The notes beneath the pieces are model-generated. The model was not told the origin of the DNA, did not search any database, and saw nothing but the letters and a program-made list of their open reading frames with translations. From Bradyrhizobium algeriense (GTDB lineage Bacteria > Pseudomonadota > Alphaproteobacteria > Rhizobiales > Xanthobacteraceae), in contig NZ_JAZHRV010000001.1 of NCBI RefSeq assembly GCF_036924595.1, forward strand, positions 4,402,001 to 4,466,000: DNA of 64,000 nt. Direction: 5' to 3'. Shown piece by piece: positions 1 through 9,389 of the stretch. Both the position numbers and the translations under genes were made by a program. Position 1 is the stretch's first letter; every line of letters begins with the position of its first letter.

Positions 1-1271
1 CGCACCGCGATCCAGTAGCAGAAATTGCGCAGCGCCTGCACGCCGGCATCCGCGCTCTGGAATTTTACGGCGAAAATCTTCTCGTTGCGGACGAACAATA
101 TGCCGAACACCGGCACCAGCGAAAGCACCGCGATCAGCGCGATGATGGTGGCGGCCAATCCGGCCTCGCCGAATTTTCGGATCAGTTCGGAATCGGAGAA
201 TTGCAGGGCGATGAACGAGATGCCGGCGGTACCGTGGGTCAGCACGCAAGCCGGGCCCACCACCAGCACGGCGTTGGTGAAGGCGGTCAGTTTGTCCTGG
301 CCCGCAATCAGGCGGTCGCGCGCTGCGAAGGTGAGCTGCATCGAGTCGGAAAAACTGATCACCATGATGAGCGGCGTCATCACGTTCAGGAACATGTTGA
401 GATTGAAACCGGCCCAGCCGAGGCCACCGAGCGCGAGCAGGATGGCGATGATCGGCGGAAAGGCCGCAACCACCATGAACGATATCTTGCGGAAGAAGAT
501 GATCGCGATGATGCAGCCGGCCAGAATGCCGAGGATGTTGTAGGTCAGCCCGTCGCGCTTGACCGCGTTGCGGATCTCCAGCTGCATCACGGGAACGCCG
601 GAGAGCTGGGCGTTGAGACCGCTGCCCGACAGATCGTCGGCCATGATCTTGCGCATTTCGCCGACCACCTTGCCGAGATCGTTTGAGGAAACGACCTTCG
701 GTTCGAGCGACAGCACGATCAGGGCCAGCGTGCCGTCCTCCGACAACAGCTTGCCGCGAATGATCTCGTTGGTTTTGACGGTCTCGACGAACTTGTCGTA
801 GGCGGCGCCTTGCGGCAATTCGGGCGGGAACAGCGCGGCCGGCAGCTTGCCGGGCTCCGGCGCCTGGCGCGCCGAGAACAGCGACACCAGACCGCGCACG
901 CCCTCGACCAGTTGCAGGTCGGTGACCATGTCGCGGATCTTTTCGAGGTTCTCGCGGGCCAAGAGCGTCTTGCCCTCGACCACGACCAGCACGTCGAATT
1001 CGGTCGCCGGGAAGCGCTTGGTCACGGCCTCGTATTGCTTGTAGTCCTTGGAATCGGAGCGGAACAGCTGGCTCAGCGAGTCGTCGATCTTGATCCGCTC
1101 GATGCCGAACAGCGCAGCCACCATCAGCGCGGCGAGAATGATCATGGACAGGATCGGCGCCTTGACCGCGATCAGGCCCATGCGCTCGAGCCCGAAGGCG
1201 ATGCTCTTGCCCGGCGGCGGCTCCTCGATAGCTTCGACGTGGACGTGACTTTCGGAGTTCTTGTCGAGCAT
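1..1271 (-). CDS. MMPL/RND superfamily exporter, C-terminus cut by window edge; HpnN candidate
   Basis: Reading leftward from an ATG at 1271, the frame stays open to base 1, giving 423 codons without a stop. An N-terminal membrane segment lies at about residues 39-57 (ILSMIILAALMVAALFG). It is followed by a periplasmic-type loop with the RND signature region IKIDDSLSQLFRSDSKDY, then a cluster of hydrophobic segments from about residue 245 onward, as in MMPL-type exporters. These proteins move lipids or hydrophobic molecules across the inner membrane using the proton gradient. HpnN, the hopanoid exporter of Rhodopseudomonas, belongs to this family, and the gene lies downstream of hpnP in the same direction, so HpnN is a reasonable candidate; the assignment rests on context. 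The 400-base gap after eutC suggests its own promoter. Confidence 0.75.
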   Translation of the reverse strand, partial: MLDKNSESHVHVEAIEEPPPGKSIAFGLERMGLIAVKAPILSMIILAALMVAALFGIERIKIDDSLSQLFRSDSKDYKQYEAVTKRFPATEFDVLVVVEGKTLLARENLEKIRDMVTDLQLVEGVRGLVSLFSARQAPEPGKLPAALFPPELPQGAAYDKFVETVKTNEIIRGKLLSEDGTLALIVLSLEPKVVSSNDLGKVVGEMRKIMADDLSGSGLNAQLSGVPVMQLEIRNAVKRDGLTYNILGILAGCIIAIIFFRKISFMVVAAFPPIIAILLALGGLGWAGFNLNMFLNVMTPLIMVISFSDSMQLTFAARDRLIAGQDKLTAFTNAVLVVGPACVLTHGTAGISFIALQFSDSELIRKFGEAGLAATIIALIAVLSLVPVFGILFVRNEKIFAVKFQSADAGVQALRNFCYWIAV

Positions 1272-1677
1272 ACCCTGTCCAGTTCTCACGTCGGCCTGTT
1301 TGTGCAGCTTGGTTTTATGCAGCTTGGTGGCGCGAATGCGGCTTTGCCAGCCCCCATCCGATCGGCGCTAGCCATTGAAATCACGCGGTAAATTAACCGG
1401 CGCCGTTTTACAGGGCCGGACCCCATCCGGCAAGCGCGCGCGGCGGGCGAAATCGACACGAAGGTGACGAAAATGCGCGTTAAGTCTCTGATTTGCCACA
1501 CCCGCCGGCACGCCCTTGGGGGCGTTCCGGCAGTTAACGCCAACGCCAGTCGCGACGGCGCGGCGCGACCAGCTTCGGTCAATTTTTCGGGAAGCGGCGC
1601 ATGCGAGGAAATCGCCCGGCAAGTGACGCGGCGCTTGCCGGAACGACGTAGCGGCCGCACGTCGGTCCGTTTCGGGC
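1272..1677. other. Intergenic region upstream of the MMPL gene, no gene recognised
   Basis: This 406-base stretch separates eutC from the exporter gene and probably holds the exporter promoter. A small hairpin ACGCCC-TTGG-GGGCGT is visible at 1510-1525 but has no T-run, so I do not call a terminator. The 15-mer GGCGAAATCGACACG at 1446-1460 recurs at 6407-6421 in another intergenic region. A 131-codon open frame on the minus strand has arginine-rich, low-complexity composition and no recognisable domain, so I do not count it as a gene. Confidence 0.5.
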
Positions 1678-2451
1678 TCAATCGATCGGCCTGGCGGAGA
1701 TGAGCGCGTTTCCGCTTTCGTCCTTCAGCGCCACGCCGGTGACCTGCCGCGCGATACCCTCACGCACCAGCCAGGCGATCTTGAACGCGGCCTCGTCGTA
1801 GCTCAGGCCTGCACCATGGATATTGGACACGCAATTGCGCTTCTCATCGGTGAGGCCGATGCGCGGCGCAAAGGTCAGATAGGCGCCGAGGCTGTCGGGC
1901 GCCGACAGGCCGGGCCGCTCGCCGATCAGCATCACCACCATCCGCGCGCCGAGCACGGCGCCGATCTCGTCGCCCAGCGCCACCCGCGCGCCCGATGCAA
2001 CCACGACATGGCCCAACGAGATTCCCGCCTCCGTCAGGCGCGGCGCCAGATGGCGAACCAGTTCGACCGCGTGGGCATTGACGGCCGCCGGCGACAGCCC
2101 ATCGCCGATCACGATCACAATCTCGCTCGCGCTGCCGCTTTGCTTTTCCAGCGCGCGCCGCGAATCTGCATCCAGCATGCGTCCGAGATCGGGACGGCGC
2201 AGATAGTCGCGCCGGTTCTGCGCCTGGCTGGAAACCTCGCCGACCTGCAGGCCCAGACCGGCCAATCCGGCAACCAGATGCGGCGCATCGAAAGCTGTGT
2301 GAACGGCATCGCGCGCCCGCGCGTGGTCGAGCGTGAAGGCAAGCAGGGCATCGGTCGGCAGGCTAGCGCCGGAGCGACCGAGCCCGACACGCGCCGGCGT
2401 CAGCTCCCGCAAGGCTTCGAGCGAGCGAGACGGCGGCGCCGGCGTTTTCAT
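1678..2451 (-). CDS. eutC: Ethanolamine ammonia-lyase light chain
   Basis: EutC is the small subunit of the adenosylcobalamin-dependent lyase that converts ethanolamine to acetaldehyde and ammonia in the cytoplasm. The 257-residue product has the expected length. Recognisable EutC segments are the N-terminal [16 protein letters not shown], the central [34 protein letters not shown] with the following LIGERPGL, and the C-terminal [14 protein letters not shown]. The ATG lies 5 bases after the hpnP stop on the same strand, so the two genes are very probably co-transcribed. eutB sits on the far side of hpnP, so the two lyase subunits are separated by a gene for an unrelated enzyme. No eutA reactivase or microcompartment gene is visible nearby. 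Confidence 0.95.
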   Translation of the reverse strand: MKTPAPPSRSLEALRELTPARVGLGRSGASLPTDALLAFTLDHARARDAVHTAFDAPHLVAGLAGLGLQVGEVSSQAQNRRDYLRRPDLGRMLDADSRRALEKQSGSASEIVIVIGDGLSPAAVNAHAVELVRHLAPRLTEAGISLGHVVVASGARVALGDEIGAVLGARMVVMLIGERPGLSAPDSLGAYLTFAPRIGLTDEKRNCVSNIHGAGLSYDEAAFKIAWLVREGIARQVTGVALKDESGNALISARPID

Positions 2452-2456
2452 GGGCT

Positions 2457-4043
2457 TTACTCAGCAGGGACCGAGGCTTCGCGCAGCCGGATCGAGTAAT
2501 TCGACGCATTCTGCTGGCCACTGGTGGCAGCGCGCGCAAATTCGATCAGGTGATGCGCAATCGTCGCCGAGCCAATCAGGCCCTCGATATCGCCGCAACG
2601 GAGTCGTCCCAGCGCGAACTTCCAGAACACTTTTCTGTAGTCGCCGAGCACGCCGATCTGCCAGAAGATATTGCGCAGCATGATCAGCGCGCGCCTGATG
2701 TTGGGCCAGGTCTTCATTTCAGGCGCGACCGGCACCTTGATCCGCTGTGCATAAGTGTAGTCGCATTGATACTGGTAGCGCGCGTACAGCTTCTCGGGCT
2801 GGTAGGCGATTTCCATGCATCGCTTCCAGGAATTGATGACCTGATCGTAGGGCATCAGAAATTCGACATTGGAATCGCGGCCGTCGTCGTCAACCAGCCG
2901 CCCCTCGCGCTCCAGCCGATCCCACAGCGGTGTCTTCGGCAGCGCCTGCAGCAGGTTGATCGTCAGCAGGGGAATCCGCGATTCATCGACAAAATTGAGT
3001 AGTGCATCCGCGGTACCCGGCTTGTCGGTATCAAGCCCCATGATGATGCCGGAAACGACTTCCATGCCGTAGGAATTGATGGTGTGGATGCCTTCCTGGA
3101 TCGGGACCATCATGTTGTGGTCCTTGTGCATCGCGTGCAACGCGTCGGGATCGGGCGTCTCGATGCCGCAGAACACGGTGACGAACATCGCTTCGCGCAT
3201 CTTCTCCAGGATCTCGGGCCGCTTGGCGATATTCAGCGTCGCCTCACAGGCGAGCCGCACGACATAGCCTGTCCTCTTCTGCCATTCGATCAGATGCGGC
3301 AGCAGATCCAGCGTGGCCTTGCGGTTGCCGATGAAGTTGTCGTCGACGAAATAAACCGTGTCGGTCATGCCGCATTCGCGCAGCCTGTCCAGTTCGGCAA
3401 TGATCTGCTGAGGCGTTTTCAGGCGTGGATTGCGGCCATAAAGGCCGGGGATGTCGCAGAATTCGCACTGATAGGGGCAACCGCTCGAATACTGGATGCT
3501 GCCGAGCAGATATTTCTTCACTTCCGCCAGCTCGTAGGCCGGAATCGGAAACTCGGTCATCGCCAGGCGGTCTTTGGTCGTCAACACCACCTGCTGTTCG
3601 GGGCGCGACGGGTCGCGCGCCAGCCGGGCAATGAGTTCATTGGTGGCGTCGCCGAGTTCGCCAACATGGAGATAGTCGAACGAGGGATAGTAATCCGGGC
3701 ACGCGCTCACCGACGGTCCGCCGATCGCCACCGCGAGGTCGAAGGTATGCGCGCGTCGGCAGATGTCGTTCATCTGCTGGCGCTGGATGTGCATGCCGCT
3801 GACGAACACCGCCTCGGCCCATTCGAAGTCTTCTTTGGTAGCGGGGCGAATGTTCTCGTCGATGAAGCGGACCGGCCAGTTCTCCGGGAGATAGGCCGCG
3901 ATCAGCAACAGGCCCTGCGGCGGCATGAACGCCTGGACGCCATCGGTCAGGGAATAGGCGTATTCGAATGTACCAAAAGAGGAGGTATAGCGCGGGAAGA
4001 CGCACAGGATACGCCGTACCGTTCCGATGCCTTCAGCTCTCAT
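2457..4043 (-). CDS. hpnP: Hopanoid C-2 methylase, B12-binding radical SAM enzyme
   Basis: HpnP adds a methyl group to C-2 of hopanoids, membrane triterpenoids of the outer membrane, using methylcobalamin and SAM. The 528-residue protein starts with a cobalamin-binding-like domain ([18 protein letters not shown], then [16 protein letters not shown]). The radical SAM cluster motif is CPYQCEFC, cysteines 189, 193 and 196. A C-terminal DUF4070-type region ends in [12 protein letters not shown]. The sequence closely matches what I know of Rhodopseudomonas HpnP. I chose the ATG at 4043, preceded by AGGAAA; an in-frame TTG lies just before it. The gene is between eutB and eutC on the same strand, with 162 bases to eutB and 5 to eutC. 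The wider gap to eutB contains a tandem repeat and may hold a separate promoter. Confidence 0.87.
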   Translation of the reverse strand: MRAEGIGTVRRILCVFPRYTSSFGTFEYAYSLTDGVQAFMPPQGLLLIAAYLPENWPVRFIDENIRPATKEDFEWAEAVFVSGMHIQRQQMNDICRRAHTFDLAVAIGGPSVSACPDYYPSFDYLHVGELGDATNELIARLARDPSRPEQQVVLTTKDRLAMTEFPIPAYELAEVKKYLLGSIQYSSGCPYQCEFCDIPGLYGRNPRLKTPQQIIAELDRLRECGMTDTVYFVDDNFIGNRKATLDLLPHLIEWQKRTGYVVRLACEATLNIAKRPEILEKMREAMFVTVFCGIETPDPDALHAMHKDHNMMVPIQEGIHTINSYGMEVVSGIIMGLDTDKPGTADALLNFVDESRIPLLTINLLQALPKTPLWDRLEREGRLVDDDGRDSNVEFLMPYDQVINSWKRCMEIAYQPEKLYARYQYQCDYTYAQRIKVPVAPEMKTWPNIRRALIMLRNIFWQIGVLGDYRKVFWKFALGRLRCGDIEGLIGSATIAHHLIEFARAATSGQQNASNYSIRLREASVPAE

Positions 4044-4125
4044 CAAATTTCCTCAAGGCTGACATGGATTTAAGCACGACATTGAAAGTTGGGCCAGAAA
4101 TTCTTCAACATTGTGACAGTTAATT

Positions 4126-4158
4126 CTAACTCGTTGTGGGTCCTAACTCGCTGTGGGT
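4126..4158. repeat. Two tandem 16-base direct repeats upstream of hpnP
   Basis: CTAACTCGTTGTGGGT at 4126-4141 and CTAACTCGCTGTGGGT at 4143-4158 differ at one position and lie one base apart, giving a 17-base period. They are in the eutB-hpnP gap, about 85-115 bases upstream of the hpnP start. Direct repeats at this spacing are typical of tandem regulator sites. No matching regulator is identifiable here. Confidence 0.6.
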
Positions 4159-4205
4159 TCAATTGGTTGCATGAAAATCTGCAAGCAGCGGGCTGCGGCC
4201 GGCGC

Positions 4206-5588
4206 TCAGGCGATCAGCCGCGCTGCAAATTCTGGCAGCAGACCCGCGTCGCCCGCAAGCCGGAAATCGCCGCCCGCGAGGCCTGAGCGAACCAGCCAAT
4301 CGTCGAACTCCGGCGCCCGCTTCAAGCCGAAGAGATCGCGGATATACAGCGCGTCGTGGAACGAGGTCGATTGGTAGTTTAGCATGACGTCGTCGGCGCC
4401 CGGCACACCCATGATGAAGGTGACGCCGGCGGCGGCCAGCAGCGTCAGGAGATTGTCCATGTCGTCCTGGTCGGCTTCGGCATGGTTGGTGTAGCAGACG
4501 TCGACGCCGAGCGGCAGGCCGAGCAGCTTGCCGCAGAAATGATCCTCGAGGCCGGCGCGGATGATTTCCTTGCCGTCATACAGATATTCCGGACCGATGA
4601 AGCCGACCACGCTGTTGACGAGCAGCGGATCGAACGCGCGCGCCACCGCATAGGCCCGCGCCTCGCAGGTCTGCTGATCGACATTGTGATAGGCGTTGGC
4701 CGACAGCGCCGAGCCCTGCCCGGTCTCGAAATACATCACATTGTCGCCCACCGTGCCGCGGCGGAGCGACAGCCCGGCGTCGCGCGCCTCGCGTAACAGC
4801 GCGAGATCGACGCCGAAGCTGCGGTTGGCAGCCTCAGTTCCCGCGATCGACTGGAACACCAGATCGACCGGGGCGCCCTGCCCGATCAATCCGAGCGTCG
4901 TGGTCACGTGCGTGAGCACGCAGCCCTGCGTCGGAATCTGCAGCCGCATGATGATGCCGTCGAGCAGCCGCAGCAGTTCGCCGATCACGGCCGGATCGTC
5001 GCTGGCCGGATTGATGCCGATGCAGGCATCGCCCGATCCCAAGAGGATGCCGTCGAGGATCGAAGCGGTAATGCCCTTGACGTCGTCGAAGGGATGGTTG
5101 GGCTGCAGCCGCACGCTCATCCGGCCCTTCAGGCCAATGGTGTTGCGGAACGCCGACGTCACGGCGCATTTCTTCGCGACCAGGATCAGATCCTGGTTGC
5201 GCATCAGCTTCGAGACGCCCGCGGCCATTTCCGGCGTGATCCCGCGCGAGACCTTCGCCAGCGTTTCGCTGGTTGCGGCATCGGACAACAGCCAGTCGCG
5301 GAAGCCGCCGACTGTCAGCGCGGAAATGGGCGCAAAAGCCTGCGCCGCATGGCTATCGAGGATCAGCCGGGTGACCTCGTCGTCCTCGTAGGGGATCACC
5401 GCCTCGTTGAGGAATTGCTTGAGCGGCAGGTTGGCGAGCGCCATCCGCGCCGCGATCATTTGTTCCGCGCTTTCGGCCGCGACGCCGGCAAGACGATCGC
5501 CGGACCGCGGCGGCGTCGCCTTGGAGAGCAGCTCGCGCAAATCGCCGAAGACATAGGAGGTGGCACCGATGATCTGGCGATAGACCAT
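4206..5588 (-). CDS. eutB: Ethanolamine ammonia-lyase heavy chain
   Basis: EutB is the catalytic TIM-barrel subunit of ethanolamine ammonia-lyase and binds substrate and B12 together with EutC. The 460-residue protein has the usual length. Characteristic segments are FGDLRELLSKATPPRSGD, GLKGRMSVRLQPNHPFDD, LGSGDACIGINPASD, and the C-terminal TNHAEADQDDMDNLL followed by FIMGVPGADDVMLNYQS. It is the first gene of the minus-strand set eutB-hpnP-eutC. Two B12-dependent activities, the lyase and HpnP, are thus encoded together, which may reflect shared cofactor supply. Without the microcompartment and reactivase genes, ethanolamine use here would be the simple cytosolic type. Confidence 0.96.
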   Translation of the reverse strand: MVYRQIIGATSYVFGDLRELLSKATPPRSGDRLAGVAAESAEQMIAARMALANLPLKQFLNEAVIPYEDDEVTRLILDSHAAQAFAPISALTVGGFRDWLLSDAATSETLAKVSRGITPEMAAGVSKLMRNQDLILVAKKCAVTSAFRNTIGLKGRMSVRLQPNHPFDDVKGITASILDGILLGSGDACIGINPASDDPAVIGELLRLLDGIIMRLQIPTQGCVLTHVTTTLGLIGQGAPVDLVFQSIAGTEAANRSFGVDLALLREARDAGLSLRRGTVGDNVMYFETGQGSALSANAYHNVDQQTCEARAYAVARAFDPLLVNSVVGFIGPEYLYDGKEIIRAGLEDHFCGKLLGLPLGVDVCYTNHAEADQDDMDNLLTLLAAAGVTFIMGVPGADDVMLNYQSTSFHDALYIRDLFGLKRAPEFDDWLVRSGLAGGDFRLAGDAGLLPEFAARLIA

Positions 5589-5698
5589 GCTGACTTTCCC
5601 TCAGCCCCTACCCGCGCTCCATTGCGGAGCTACCTTATGCCGGGCGGATAGCCAACGCCACAGCCGAGATTATCGAGGTAACCCCGACTTCAATTGGG

Positions 5699-6298
5699 CT
5701 AGTTCAGCGTAGCGTAATAGCGGGCGAAGAAACTTATCTCATAGATGGCCGCGCCGAACGCAAACAGCATATGGAATCTCAAATTGCGCGTTATCGCGGC
5801 TACGCCGCATACCAGTATGAATGCGGCGTTCGCCAGGAGATACTCCAGTCCCAGCGATCGCAGGTGGGCTTCGCCCTTTATCAAACTGTCGACCACATCG
5901 AGCGCTTCAGTAAGAGCCGCAAACCCAAAGAACCAGCGGCGACGCGAGAGAAAGTAATCTTGATAACCCTTGTATTCCTCCAGATCCTGGGGGAAAAGCA
6001 GGACGCTAAGGAAGTAGTACATCGATGCGTACACGCAAATGAAGAAATAGAGGCCAAACGTCCAGTGCGGGATGAGGCTCAGCCGAAATTCCCACCACCA
6101 GAATGTGACCACGTTCACGAGCGCCCAGGCGACCCAACCCAGATGAACGGGCCAGATCCGGTAGCGGCCGGGATGCGCGACCAATGCCGCGATGCCGCTG
6201 ACCAACCGCGTGACGCTAAGCCCGAGGATGATGCCGATCAGCACCCGCACGTGAAGATAGAGATCGATGTTGGCCGGCAAGGCAGCACTTTGAGCCAT
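5699..6298 (-). CDS. Membrane protein of unknown function, six predicted helices
   Basis: This 199-residue product has about six hydrophobic segments: roughly residues 18-40, 50-72, 78-103, 122-140, 152-168 and 175-195. Tryptophan and aromatic residues line several of them (VVTFWWWEF, LYFFICVYASMYYF). A short charged loop (FPQDLEEYKGYQDYFLSRRR) follows the third. I do not recognise a functional family. The ATG at 6298 is preferred because GGGGA precedes it at good spacing; an in-frame ATG at 6322 would add eight residues. It is 110 bases from eutB on the same strand and may be unrelated to it. Confidence 0.75.
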   Translation of the reverse strand: MAQSAALPANIDLYLHVRVLIGIILGLSVTRLVSGIAALVAHPGRYRIWPVHLGWVAWALVNVVTFWWWEFRLSLIPHWTFGLYFFICVYASMYYFLSVLLFPQDLEEYKGYQDYFLSRRRWFFGFAALTEALDVVDSLIKGEAHLRSLGLEYLLANAAFILVCGVAAITRNLRFHMLFAFGAAIYEISFFARYYATLN

Positions 6299-6796
6299 TA
6301 AGTCCCCGTTCTCAGGCATCATCGAAGCATCGTGGCGCCTTCAACAGGCGTCCCCGCGACGATTCCGGCGATGGCCTTCAGGATTGCGCGCTTGCCGCCC
6401 GGGCAAGGCGAAATCGACACGTTCCGTCCTCGTGCTCGCTGTCTAGCTTGATTCGATCACAATTGTTTCGCCAACGCTGGCCGCCCTTCGGAAGAAGGTT
6501 CCCGCCGCCTCCCGCGTCGGCCGCCAGCGTGGCGACCTCCAATTGCACTGAGATACCAGAACCCGTTACAGTCGTGTGGGCTTCCGAATTTTCCCGATAA
6601 TGCAGCTTGCCCGAGCGCCTTAATCATTTGAAATTACTTGGTTATTTTATTTGGTTGCAGTTGCGAGATTTTCGCGCGTTAAGACAATCTCCATCAAAAT
6701 TCAGCACAATTGCATATGTCGACGGCATACGCTGGAAACCATTCCGGCCTGCCGGCACGGCTGAATTGTCAAATCCATATTCGTTTTGGTGACGCC
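6299..6796. other. Divergent intergenic region, no gene recognised
   Basis: This region of about 500 bases lies between the membrane protein (minus) and the chemoreceptor (plus). The part at about 6597-6715 is clearly richer in A and T than its surroundings and is a likely promoter area for the chemoreceptor. The 15-mer GGCGAAATCGACACG occurs at 6407-6421. A loose inverted repeat pairs sequence near 6470-6485 with 6521-6536. A 61-codon open frame at 6607 has no family resemblance and is not called. Confidence 0.5.
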
Positions 6797-8503
6797 ATGG
6801 CATCCCGGTTTTCGCTCGCAGCCAAGTTGTATTCGATCTTCGCGCTGTTCGCGTTGCTCGTCGCCGCCATCACCGCCTTGTCCGACTACAACACGCGCCA
6901 GAATGCCCAACTTACCGAAGCGGTCTCGACCGCCAGCCGTGCCGCGCTCAACGTCGAGCGCATCAATTCGCTGGTCTATGCCGTCGTGATGGAATCGCGC
7001 GGCGTCTACATGTCGACTGATCCGGCGGTGGTGAAAAAATACGGCGACGGCTTGCTCAAGTTCAACGAACGCATTCTTGAGGTCGTCAAGAATTGGGAGA
7101 CGCTGGTCCAGGCTGATGACGCCCAGCAGTTCGCCACCTTCAGGAAGCGCATCGAACAGTTTGTCGACTTCCGCAAGGAGCTGGTTCGCCGCGGTGTCGA
7201 GATCAATGCGGCGGCAGGCCGCGAATGGGGTGACAACGACGCCAACCGCCAAGTGCGCACGGCGCTGAACAAGGATCTGGAAGCCCTGTCCAAGGTCTAT
7301 GCCGAACGCAGCAAGAGACTGGCGCAACAGACCGATACCAACCACACGATGGCCTTTGTGCTGACCTGCCTCGGCGTCATGGCGCTGGTGGTGGTCGTCA
7401 TCGGCGTGCTGATCATCGCCCGTTCGATCGCGCGGCCGCTTTCGGTCATCACCGCAACCATCAAGCAGGTCGCCGACGGCGCCGAGGGCGTCGAGGTGCC
7501 GCATACCGGCCGCGCCGACGAGATCGGCGCGCTGGCCCGGGCGATCAAGATCTTCCAGGAAGCGATGGACGGTAACCGCAACCTCAATTCGCAGGTGCTG
7601 GACGATTCGAAAGCACGCGACGAGCGCACCCGTCACATCGAAGCCTCGGTCGACGCCTTCCGCGAAGCGATCAGTGGCGTGCTGCGCGCGGTCACTGACA
7701 ATGCCGCCTCGATGCGCGGCACCGCCCAGACCATCGCCAGCGTCTCGTCGGACGCCAACGGACGCGCCGTGGCGGCTTCCGGCGCGACCGAGCAGGCTTC
7801 CAGCAACGTTTCCGCCGTCGCCAGCGCGGCGGAGGAGCTCTCGGCTTCGGTCGAGGAAATCGGCCGCCAGGTGCGCCAATCGGCTAGCGCCGTCGAACAG
7901 GCGGGCCAGCGCACCGAGAAATCGGTCTCCGAGATCGAGGGGCTCGCGGCTGCGACCCAGCGCATCGACGGCGTGCTCACCCTGATCCAGGCGATCGCCG
8001 AGCAAACCAATCTCCTGGCGCTCAACGCGACGATCGAGGCCGCGCGCGCCGGCGACGCCGGCCGCGGTTTTGCGGTCGTCGCCCACGAGGTCAAGGCACT
8101 CGCCGAGCAGACCGCCAAGGCGACCGCGGAGATCAGCCAGAACGTCAGCCTGATCCAGGCGTCGACCAAGAATTCGGTCGAAGCGGTCCGCGAAATTGGC
8201 AACGCCGTGCGCGAGATCAACGATGTGACATCGATCATCGCCAGCGCCATCGAGCAGCAGGACGCGGCGACCCGCGAAATATCGCAGAACGCGCAGCTCG
8301 CGGCGCAGGGTAACGGTACGCTCGTCGTCAATATCGGTTCGCTGAGCGATGCCATCGGCACGACCAGCACGGCGGCGGCCTCCGTCCTCACCGCATCCAG
8401 CGAACTGACGGCCACCGCCGAGACGCTCTCCCGCGAAGTCGAGAAGTTCTTCCGCAATCTGCGCGCGGACTCGTCCGAGCAGGTGCGCAAGACCGGGACC
8501 TGA
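6797..8503 (+). CDS. Methyl-accepting chemotaxis protein
   Basis: A 568-residue transmembrane chemoreceptor that passes ligand signals to CheA/CheW. The first membrane helix is at about residues 9-28 ([19 protein letters not shown]). A four-helix-bundle periplasmic sensor of about 155 residues follows, then a second helix ([19 protein letters not shown]), a HAMP linker ([20 protein letters not shown]) and the cytoplasmic signalling domain. Its hairpin tip reads [28 protein letters not shown]. No C-terminal CheR-binding pentapeptide is seen. I chose the ATG at 6797, directly before the first membrane helix; an upstream ATG at 6716 would add a non-hydrophobic tail. The gene stands alone, 7 bases from the convergent transglutaminase gene. 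Confidence 0.93.
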   Translation: MASRFSLAAKLYSIFALFALLVAAITALSDYNTRQNAQLTEAVSTASRAALNVERINSLVYAVVMESRGVYMSTDPAVVKKYGDGLLKFNERILEVVKNWETLVQADDAQQFATFRKRIEQFVDFRKELVRRGVEINAAAGREWGDNDANRQVRTALNKDLEALSKVYAERSKRLAQQTDTNHTMAFVLTCLGVMALVVVVIGVLIIARSIARPLSVITATIKQVADGAEGVEVPHTGRADEIGALARAIKIFQEAMDGNRNLNSQVLDDSKARDERTRHIEASVDAFREAISGVLRAVTDNAASMRGTAQTIASVSSDANGRAVAASGATEQASSNVSAVASAAEELSASVEEIGRQVRQSASAVEQAGQRTEKSVSEIEGLAAATQRIDGVLTLIQAIAEQTNLLALNATIEAARAGDAGRGFAVVAHEVKALAEQTAKATAEISQNVSLIQASTKNSVEAVREIGNAVREINDVTSIIASAIEQQDAATREISQNAQLAAQGNGTLVVNIGSLSDAIGTTSTAAASVLTASSELTATAETLSREVEKFFRNLRADSSEQVRKTGT

Positions 8504-8510
8504 TCGAACC

Positions 8511-9389
8511 TCACTCCACCGGGATCACGTCCACGGCCACGCCAAGCTTCTGCTTGCGCGAGCCGACAATGATGCCGTCGACCGGCGAGACATCGGAGAA
8601 GTCGCGCCCGATTGCCAGAATGATGTGATCGTTCTCGATCATGATGTCGTTGGTCGGATCGAACCCGACCCAGCCGAGCTCGGCGCCGCACCACACCGAC
8701 ACCCAGGCATGGGTGGCGTCGGCGCCCTGCAGGCGCGGCTTCCCGGGCGGCGGAATGGTGCGCAAGTAGCCGCTGACATAGGCCGCGGGCAGACCCAGCC
8801 CGCGCAAACCCGCGATCATCACATGGGCAAAATCCTGGCACACGCCGTGCCGCTTTTCGAACACCTCCCTGAGCGGCGTCGAGATTACCGTGGCCTTCGG
8901 ATCGTACCTGAAGTCGTTGCGGATCCGGTGCATCAGCTCGACGGCGCCTGAGAGGATGCCGCCGCCCGGCGGGAAGCTTGGCGCGGCATAGCCGGTGAGC
9001 GGCGCCAGCACCGGCACCAACGAACTCGCAAAGACATATCCGATCGGCGAGGCCGGGCCGAGACTGGTGGCCTCGAAAGCCACATCGCGGATATCTTCCC
9101 ATGACGGGCTCGGCGCTTTGCGCGCCGGCGCTTTGCGCGAAACCGAAACCCGCGAGCGGGAATCGATCCGCAAGTTGCGATGCGCGGCCTCGATCAGCAC
9201 GCTCTCGGTATGGGTTCCGAAAAAATCGTGCCGCACCGCGCGTTCGGCCGGCCGCGGCCGGATCTCGACCGCGTGCGAGATCAGTTGCTGTCCGTCGCTG
9301 CTGCGCGGCTCCAGCCGCAGCGAGCACCGCGCAAAACTCACCGGGCTTTCGTAAGCGTATGTGGTGACATGACGGATGTCGTAGATCAC
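8511..9389 (-). CDS. Transglutaminase-like cysteine protease family protein
   Basis: The 292-residue protein has the bacterial transglutaminase-like N-terminal domain (MIYDIRHVTTYAYESPVSFA) followed by a papain-fold core. The catalytic triad is visible as Cys184 (HGVCQDFAH), His227 (THAWV) and Asp244 (FDPTN). Such proteins act as peptidases or amide-forming enzymes; the exact reaction is not known. Its start overlaps the end of the ATP-grasp/alpha-E gene by 4 bases (ATGA), so the two are translationally coupled. It is the third gene of the cassette starting at 15212 and the second transglutaminase in it. Confidence 0.9.
   Translation of the reverse strand: MIYDIRHVTTYAYESPVSFARCSLRLEPRSSDGQQLISHAVEIRPRPAERAVRHDFFGTHTESVLIEAAHRNLRIDSRSRVSVSRKAPARKAPSPSWEDIRDVAFEATSLGPASPIGYVFASSLVPVLAPLTGYAAPSFPPGGGILSGAVELMHRIRNDFRYDPKATVISTPLREVFEKRHGVCQDFAHVMIAGLRGLGLPAAYVSGYLRTIPPPGKPRLQGADATHAWVSVWCGAELGWVGFDPTNDIMIENDHIILAIGRDFSDVSPVDGIIVGSRKQKLGVAVDVIPVE

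Noticed and set aside
1286..1681. Minus-strand frame of 131 codons between eutC and the exporter gene
   Set aside because: Arg-rich composition with no domain, and no ribosome site that I can identify.
4044..4205. EcfG-type stress promoter before hpnP
   Set aside because: Regulation of hpnP by EcfG is known in Rhodopseudomonas, but I could not find a clean GGAAC and GTT pair at the right spacing here.
6607..6792. Plus-strand frame of 61 codons before the chemoreceptor
   Set aside because: No family resemblance; it lies in the AT-rich likely promoter area.
7633..9327. Long minus-strand open frame of 564 codons opposite the chemoreceptor and transglutaminase genes
   Set aside because: Its sequence is the antisense shadow of two well-supported genes, is rich in Arg/Ala/Ser and matches no family.
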